DNA of 64,000 nt from Echinococcus granulosus. Lineage: Eukaryota > Platyhelminthes > Cestoda > Cyclophyllidea > Taeniidae. Shown here piece after piece: positions 58,901 to 64,000 of the stretch. The position numbers were made by a program, and so were the translations under genes. Positions within the stretch are counted from its first letter, which is position 1; each line of letters begins with the position of its first letter. The stretch covers positions 554,910 to 618,909 of the forward strand of contig NW_020170420.1 of assembly GCF_000524195.1 (NCBI RefSeq), in the 5' to 3' direction. The notes under the pieces were generated by a model. It made no database searches. It worked only from the letters and a program-made list of their open reading frames with translations, and was not told the origin of the DNA.

Positions 58901-60422
58901 TTAACACCTTCAACAATAAAACATCAAAGGTGTTGTAAACTTCCGTTGGGTGCATACATTCAAAAGGATTATGCGCACATATAGTGTGCTTTATGAAATT
59001 TCATATTTAGTTTCTGCCTGACACTTTGTCTTCTCCAAAAAGAAAACCTGGAATCTGCAGATGATGCGGTTGCAGCACGTGGTGACGATTGAATTTAACC
59101 ATCACTTCCTTCATTCTAAATACCCTAATTTACAATTGCTCATTTATAGTTGGCTTATTTTGTAATTATGCATATTTTGCGACCTCCTTTTTGCTGAAAG
59201 TCGGGGCGAATTTAAGAATGTCTGTTCGAAAATACCTTTAACGATATCAAGAGTGCGCTGCGGGAAAAAGCCCTCCGTTTTAAGGAAATTTGGTTCTCCG
59301 ATTAAATGCAAACCATACCCTTATTTTAATATTGATTAATTTTTTGAAAAGTATCTTTTTTAGGCTATGACCAATTAAATACAAACCATTTCTGCTTCTT
59401 CCTTATTAAAAGGCATAACTATTCTGTCTAACGTCTGTTTTGGATGAAGTTTACCTCAAAAAAATATTTAATTGGAGCAAATGAAGACTCCAACCACGGC
59501 ACAATTAAATAAAGCTCCCAATTTCTTCTATTTGCTGTTTAAATTTGGTTTTTGCTTGAAATATTATTTTTGAGGAGACGAAATATATGGTCCATTAAAA
59601 GTCTGTTGACTTGTTAACTTTCACGCTTTTGATTTGTTAGAGGCTATTTTTTACTGGTTGACTAAATGAATTTTTTTGGCTAAGAAAAGCGGATTTAACA
59701 GTTTTCTCCCGACTTTTGCCTGCACAAAGGAGGGACTCGGCGGCACAGGCAAACGTTGGGTACCGCCAAAAAACGCGGTAAATTTGAAATCAGTCGAAGT
59801 CAGAATTTTTTACATTCGTCCATCCTGAGAGGAAAACTTGGCGAAGGGAATGAAATACTTCTGCTAGGCTAATGTGGTGACTGGATGACCCCACTAGTGG
59901 CCCGCTAAATACGCGAACCCTTCCAGCGTGGTTGACTGTCTACCAGCCCCTATGCACTAATGCCTCTGTAAGGTTAGACGTACTACTCCACTCTCAGACA
60001 AGTTAAATAAGCCATGACGCAGTGACAGCTATGAAAAAATTGGACTTTGTCAAAAGGGTTAGCAGAGACACCAAGAATAGAATGAGCCGAGACATCAAGA
60101 CAAATCGTGGCCTCACCAACCGCCAAATGCTAAAAGCTATTCGCAAGACCAAAGTGGAATTTATGCCTAAATTCTCCATTACGGCGAAGATGTGTGTGGC
60201 TCCAACTCCACCCAACCCCCTCACATCTGCCCTCTCCCGTAATATTTTCTTTTAAACCTCCATTATGCGGATTAAGAGGCTTAGTGGCGCTCCAGGCTAC
60301 TTGATGCCTTGCAATAATCTTATTTTATGTGTCCATTTGGAGAGATGGAAACAATTACCTTAAAGCGGAGCTCCATAAATGTGTGATAAGGGTGTCCTCC
60401 TACTTTTTCCCATTTCACTCAC
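52969..60422. other. Long AT-rich, gene-poor stretch
   Basis: This stretch contains the GPCR 5' region and then mostly AT-rich DNA. A 12-base G run sits at 53274-53285 and there are many short A/T runs. Open frames are short and motif-free. The block 60022-60255 is less AT-rich and open on both strands, without a recognisable product. No RNA gene was recognised. Confidence 0.45.
53274..53285 (+). repeat. Poly-G tract
   Basis: Twelve consecutive G bases follow CCC. This is a homopolymer prone to assembly error. Confidence 0.9.
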
Positions 60423-60587
60423 CTCAAAACTATTCAATTGCCTCTCTGAGGCAAAAACCATGACATATGTCACAGGGCTAAGGGTGGGGGTGGTGTCCGA
60501 GGTCTTAGACTGTTTACTCCTGAGGTGTTGAAAGGTGGTAGGTTGTGTTGGGGGTGAATGCTGTGTTGTGCTGATTAACTCGCCCAT
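60423..60587 (-). CDS. Possible first exon of an unidentified gene
   Basis: An ATG-led open frame of 55 codons starts MGELISTTQHSPPTQ and is Thr/Ser/Pro-rich. It ends NSFE immediately before a good GTGAGT donor in phase 0. No following exon was found and no family is recognised, so this may be chance. Confidence 0.22.
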
Positions 60588-61914
60588 ATCGCTTATGTTA
60601 CCCAGGCAACTAATTGTCCTTGCCTATCCTGTAGAGGATAGAGATCTACAACTGCTACCCCCCATTCACCAACAGGGCGATATATGTATTGTGAAGGTTT
60701 CACTAAAACACTTTTCCCATGTCATCCATTAGGCAGTAGACTAAAAAATGAAGGAGAAGAGGAGGAAAAAGGAGAAGGAAAAGAAGAAGGAGATGAAGAA
60801 GCTGTGATAAATCCACTATTATATTATTAGAACAGCAGAATAGAGCACGTACTACCTATGGATCAGTCCAGGTTTAATTTGTAGGGGATACTATTTTCGC
60901 TAATTCCAACAAAGTCAACGACATTTGGCTGGTGATATTTAACCCAAGACACGAACTCCTCCCTGCTGCTGCTCCGACGGATCGAATTCCCTAGGGTAAG
61001 TTTGTGTCGAATGAAGTCGAAAAGTTGCCGCGGAGAGCATCGTTGATGCCGAATATTCTCCTAACCTCCACTAGGCTGTCACCCAACCTCTTCCAGCCTT
61101 TCAGCAGGTAAGCACTCAACTCCCTTTCCCTCCTAAGTTCTCTCTAACACGACCTCAACACTTCTTGCCGCATCGCAGATGGTTGAAAGACCGCAGTTGG
61201 ATTTTGGATCCATTTACGCTCATTGACTCATGAAAAATTTTTTTTGCATAAAACCGCCTAAAGTAGTCAAGGAAATTAGCTGCTGCCTTGTTGACTGTTA
61301 GTGCAACGCTAGGAAATCGGCAGCGGAAATTGTAAGTTAGAATTGAAAACTTTTTGTTACATATTCACTCAACTGACATTTGATTAATTAGGTATTTGGG
61401 CCATGCCTAATGCCTTAAAAGTTATAAATAAATTAAAAATGCAGACTTGTTTAAATCGACCTAGCGGTGGCTGCACGGGCACAACAACTGCTCACCCAGC
61501 AAATCCAGGTAAATTGAATTTCGTTTTTTTTTAAGATGCTTATCAATAAAAATAGAAAGCTTCAAAGGCAAAAGTTCGGAAAAACTTCAAAAAAGTGTGG
61601 GTTTTTTTATTGGTAAATAGAGGATTTCAAGCAGCAATGTCAGATCGGGAGCAGTTAAAGCATTTTTGTGACGACGTTAAATTTAATGAAATTGCTGGGT
61701 TTCGTTTAATTATGGGAGAGAAAGTGTAATAAAATTCAAATCACTGTATTTCTTCTACCTAATTTTTTTAGGAAGTAACCAATTTTAAGTTTAATGCGCG
61801 TCCATGTGTGAGTTCAAATGAGGAAAATTTTTCTTTCCAAGTTCTTCATGGAACCTCTGATTCGATGGGAGCCGCTAAAATGTTGCTAACCTCATTATAG
61901 ACGAAAATCATGTG
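60588..61914. other. Intergenic, nothing recognised apart from a purine-rich run
   Basis: A purine-rich run (GAAGGAGAAGAGGAGG-type) lies at about 60749-60804. No exon is supported. Confidence 0.45.
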
Positions 61915-62085
61915 TGCAGTACTTTAAGTTTTTGCTTAGCCCTCAGTCTTGGTTAGGGGTCAACTAGGACTTAACCACTGGTTCATGTGACCGGCGGCTT
62001 GGTCTCCAGATCACGTCAGTGTCCCCAAGCCCCTGTGTAGGTCGGCATTACATATTTGCCTCAAGAAAAGTCTGGCATTTTTGCA
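61915..62085 (+). mobile_element. Solo LTR of the TRIM-like family
   Basis: A single LTR-like sequence with the order of blocks seen in copies A-C: TGCAGTACTTTAAG, TTTTTGCTTAGCCCTCAGTC, CTTGGTCTCCAGATCACGTC, GTAGGTCGGCATTACATATT, then TCAAGAAAAGTC and TTTTTGCA. No interior or second LTR follows. It is probably left by LTR-LTR recombination. Confidence 0.6.
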
Positions 62086-64000
62086 CCTGTTGATATCAGT
62101 ATAAGCTCCGATTTGGTTTGGAATTTCTCCGAAGATGAACCGCACAAACAAAGAACGGTGTAAAAATCTGGCAGATATTTGGCAATTTCCATACCCCAAA
62201 GCCAAACCCTAACCCTAGAAAAGCCCAACCTCACTCGACAGCAAAAATTGGCAGTCTTGTAGGTAAAGAGCGAAGGTTTTTATTAGGCCAATTTTTTCTT
62301 TATTAATGGTCATATGATGTGTGCTTACGGGCTTGCTAATCCGATGGAATTAATCTACGTCTAGACTGCTTGTGATTTCAAGCAAAATGAAAAAGGACAA
62401 ACAAACAAGGTACCACCTTCTTTGGCAGAGTGCATCATCCTTGTACAATGGGCCGAAGCTTTAATGAACCTAGGAACAATGGTGGTATTAATATTCGGAG
62501 AAATTGACGACGCAGTGCACAGATTCGCCTAGAAGTTTCATAATCGGTTCAAGCATAAAACGCACAAAAATATAAAGGTCTGGTATTCTAGGACTAAAAG
62601 CTTATCTAGGGTTGTGATCATGGCCAGTGAATTATTAGACAGAAATGAAAATTAAATACTCGCCAAAAGTCAACATCGTCACTCGAAAGCTTATCCACTT
62701 CGCCTGTGCTTATTCAACGACCACAACGGACATCAATCTTCTGCAAGGTTTTAATGTGGTATTCAGTAAAGAACATTAAGCAGGCTGTTCGTTTGAGTTG
62801 GATCTGGACACTACTTTCGTGGTCCAACAAAAAACATATTGCGCATTAGGATGCAGGGAACTCTATAAAGTGTATGTAACAGGAACACTTGGGCACGCAA
62901 GAGTTCAACTTGTGTCAGAATGGTGTAAAATATTCCTAAGAAGTTATCGACCCAAGTATATTTGCTTTCTTGAGCATAGAACTATTGCCTCACATAAGGA
63001 CCACAATGTTGCAATATGTACCTTTCATGCATAATTCGCAGCTTCGAGCTGTTCAAAATTTACTGCTTAGAGTAACTAGCGCAAACAACCCCATAACTGC
63101 AACACAGATATAAATTTAAACATTGCTCATAACGAATGAAGTGACAAATTGATTTAGTCGATCAACTTTGGCCTTGAACGTGACAGATGATATATTTCAT
63201 TAAATCGTTTGTTGCTTATAGATAAGTGACGGACGACTTTTTCAAAAAATATCAAGTGTACATGTTTTAGCACCGAGCTGCTTTTCTTAGTCAAGTTTTA
63301 CACGTTAAAAATCACACCGATTTTAAAGGTCCCTGCAACAAATTGAGGTGAAGAAGGCTCTTCAACTCGAAATCATAAATATTGCAACGCATCCTTAAAA
63401 AAAAATTTGAGAGTGTCAGTATATTAAATATGGCAGAAGTGGGAAGTTTATAGTTTATTTCTCTCATTAATTTTGTGAAGGGAAGCTTAATTGGAATTTG
63501 ACAGTTACCATCGCTTTTTGCTTAAAATGCATGCATTTGTTTCTCACGTTGATTTAAATGCACATGTTAATAAAAAATTCTTAAATATCCACTCGAGGTG
63601 ATTCCTCATCCCTTTATGCAAACAGAAGTAAAAAGGTTGAGCAAGACTACTTCTTTATGTTTGAGATGGTTTTTTTAAGTTAAATTAAATGCAGTAATGA
63701 GAGGAGAAGAATGACGTGAGGGAGGTGGCGGAAGAGGAGGGGGAAGCAATGAATCCCCTAATGAATTCAGTGAGAATTGAGAAAGTTTAACTGGAACGGA
63801 AAAGTGGGAATTGTTAAAGTTCATTAACTTTCTATCCGCTTTGCTTTTTGGAGCAAAAGAAATGAAAGCCTTGGAAGAATGGAACTGGAATCTCACATCA
63901 TGAAACATGAGTGATATATTTCATCTCTTTACAAGATAGGTCACGCATCAGGGCACGAACATATCCAAGCCATTCCCCTCCCCGACTGGTATTGTGACAT
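62086..64000. other. Right flank, nothing recognised
   Basis: AT-rich DNA to the window end. A pyrimidine/purine-biased patch lies near 63700-63760. No exon, repeat family member or RNA gene was recognised. Confidence 0.45.

Noticed and set aside
62207..62218. CCCTAACCCTAG, resembling the telomere repeat
   Set aside because: There are only two units in AT-rich DNA. This is too short to call an interstitial telomere.

Overview
The window is nuclear DNA of a flatworm, most likely a taeniid-type tapeworm. Its genes are split by spliceosomal introns, many of them extremely short (30-40 nt), with others near 70 nt or over 1 kb. Three degenerate LTR elements without coding capacity resemble the TRIM elements I know from taeniids. 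The protein families are ordinary animal ones. The species assignment is inference.

Layout, left to right. At 1470-1846 (-) are the first two exons of an ATAD1/Msp1-type AAA ATPase that runs off the left edge. Just upstream, on the same strand, 1955-2278 looks like the 3' exons of a gene I cannot name. Three genes then follow on the + strand: a BACURD/KCTD10-type BTB protein (5910-11330, 5 exons, 412 aa), a DEPDC1-type DEP + RhoGAP-like protein (11996-14734, 13 exons, 671 aa) and S-adenosylhomocysteinase (15806-17261, 4 exons, 430 aa). AHCY ends tail-to-tail with a 31.5-kb minus-strand gene, 17747-49216. I assembled that gene from 21 phase-consistent exons into a 1317-aa cyclin-G-associated kinase (GAK): kinase, inactive PTEN-like phosphatase, C2, adaptor-binding linker and C-terminal J domain. 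Upstream of GAK lies a single-exon peptide-type GPCR at 51715-52968 (-). The last 11 kb is AT-rich and nearly gene-free.

Mobile DNA. GAK introns carry three ~1-kb TRIM-like elements (26773-27745, 30883-31938, 35202-36206), all in the + orientation and so antisense to GAK. A solo LTR of the same family lies at about 61915-62085. The last GAK intron also holds a decayed Ty3/gypsy-type pol (about 19680-21400). A cluster of related repeats lies at 37.6-40.7 kb.

Functional links. KCTD10-type and DEPDC1-type proteins both bear on Rho signalling. AHCY serves the methylation cycle, and GAK uncoats clathrin vesicles with Hsc70. I see no evidence that these genes form one system, and no CRISPR, tRNA or rRNA. 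Exon models were read by eye from reading frame, splice-site consensus and remembered family sequence, with no alignments or transcripts; junction positions are the least certain part.
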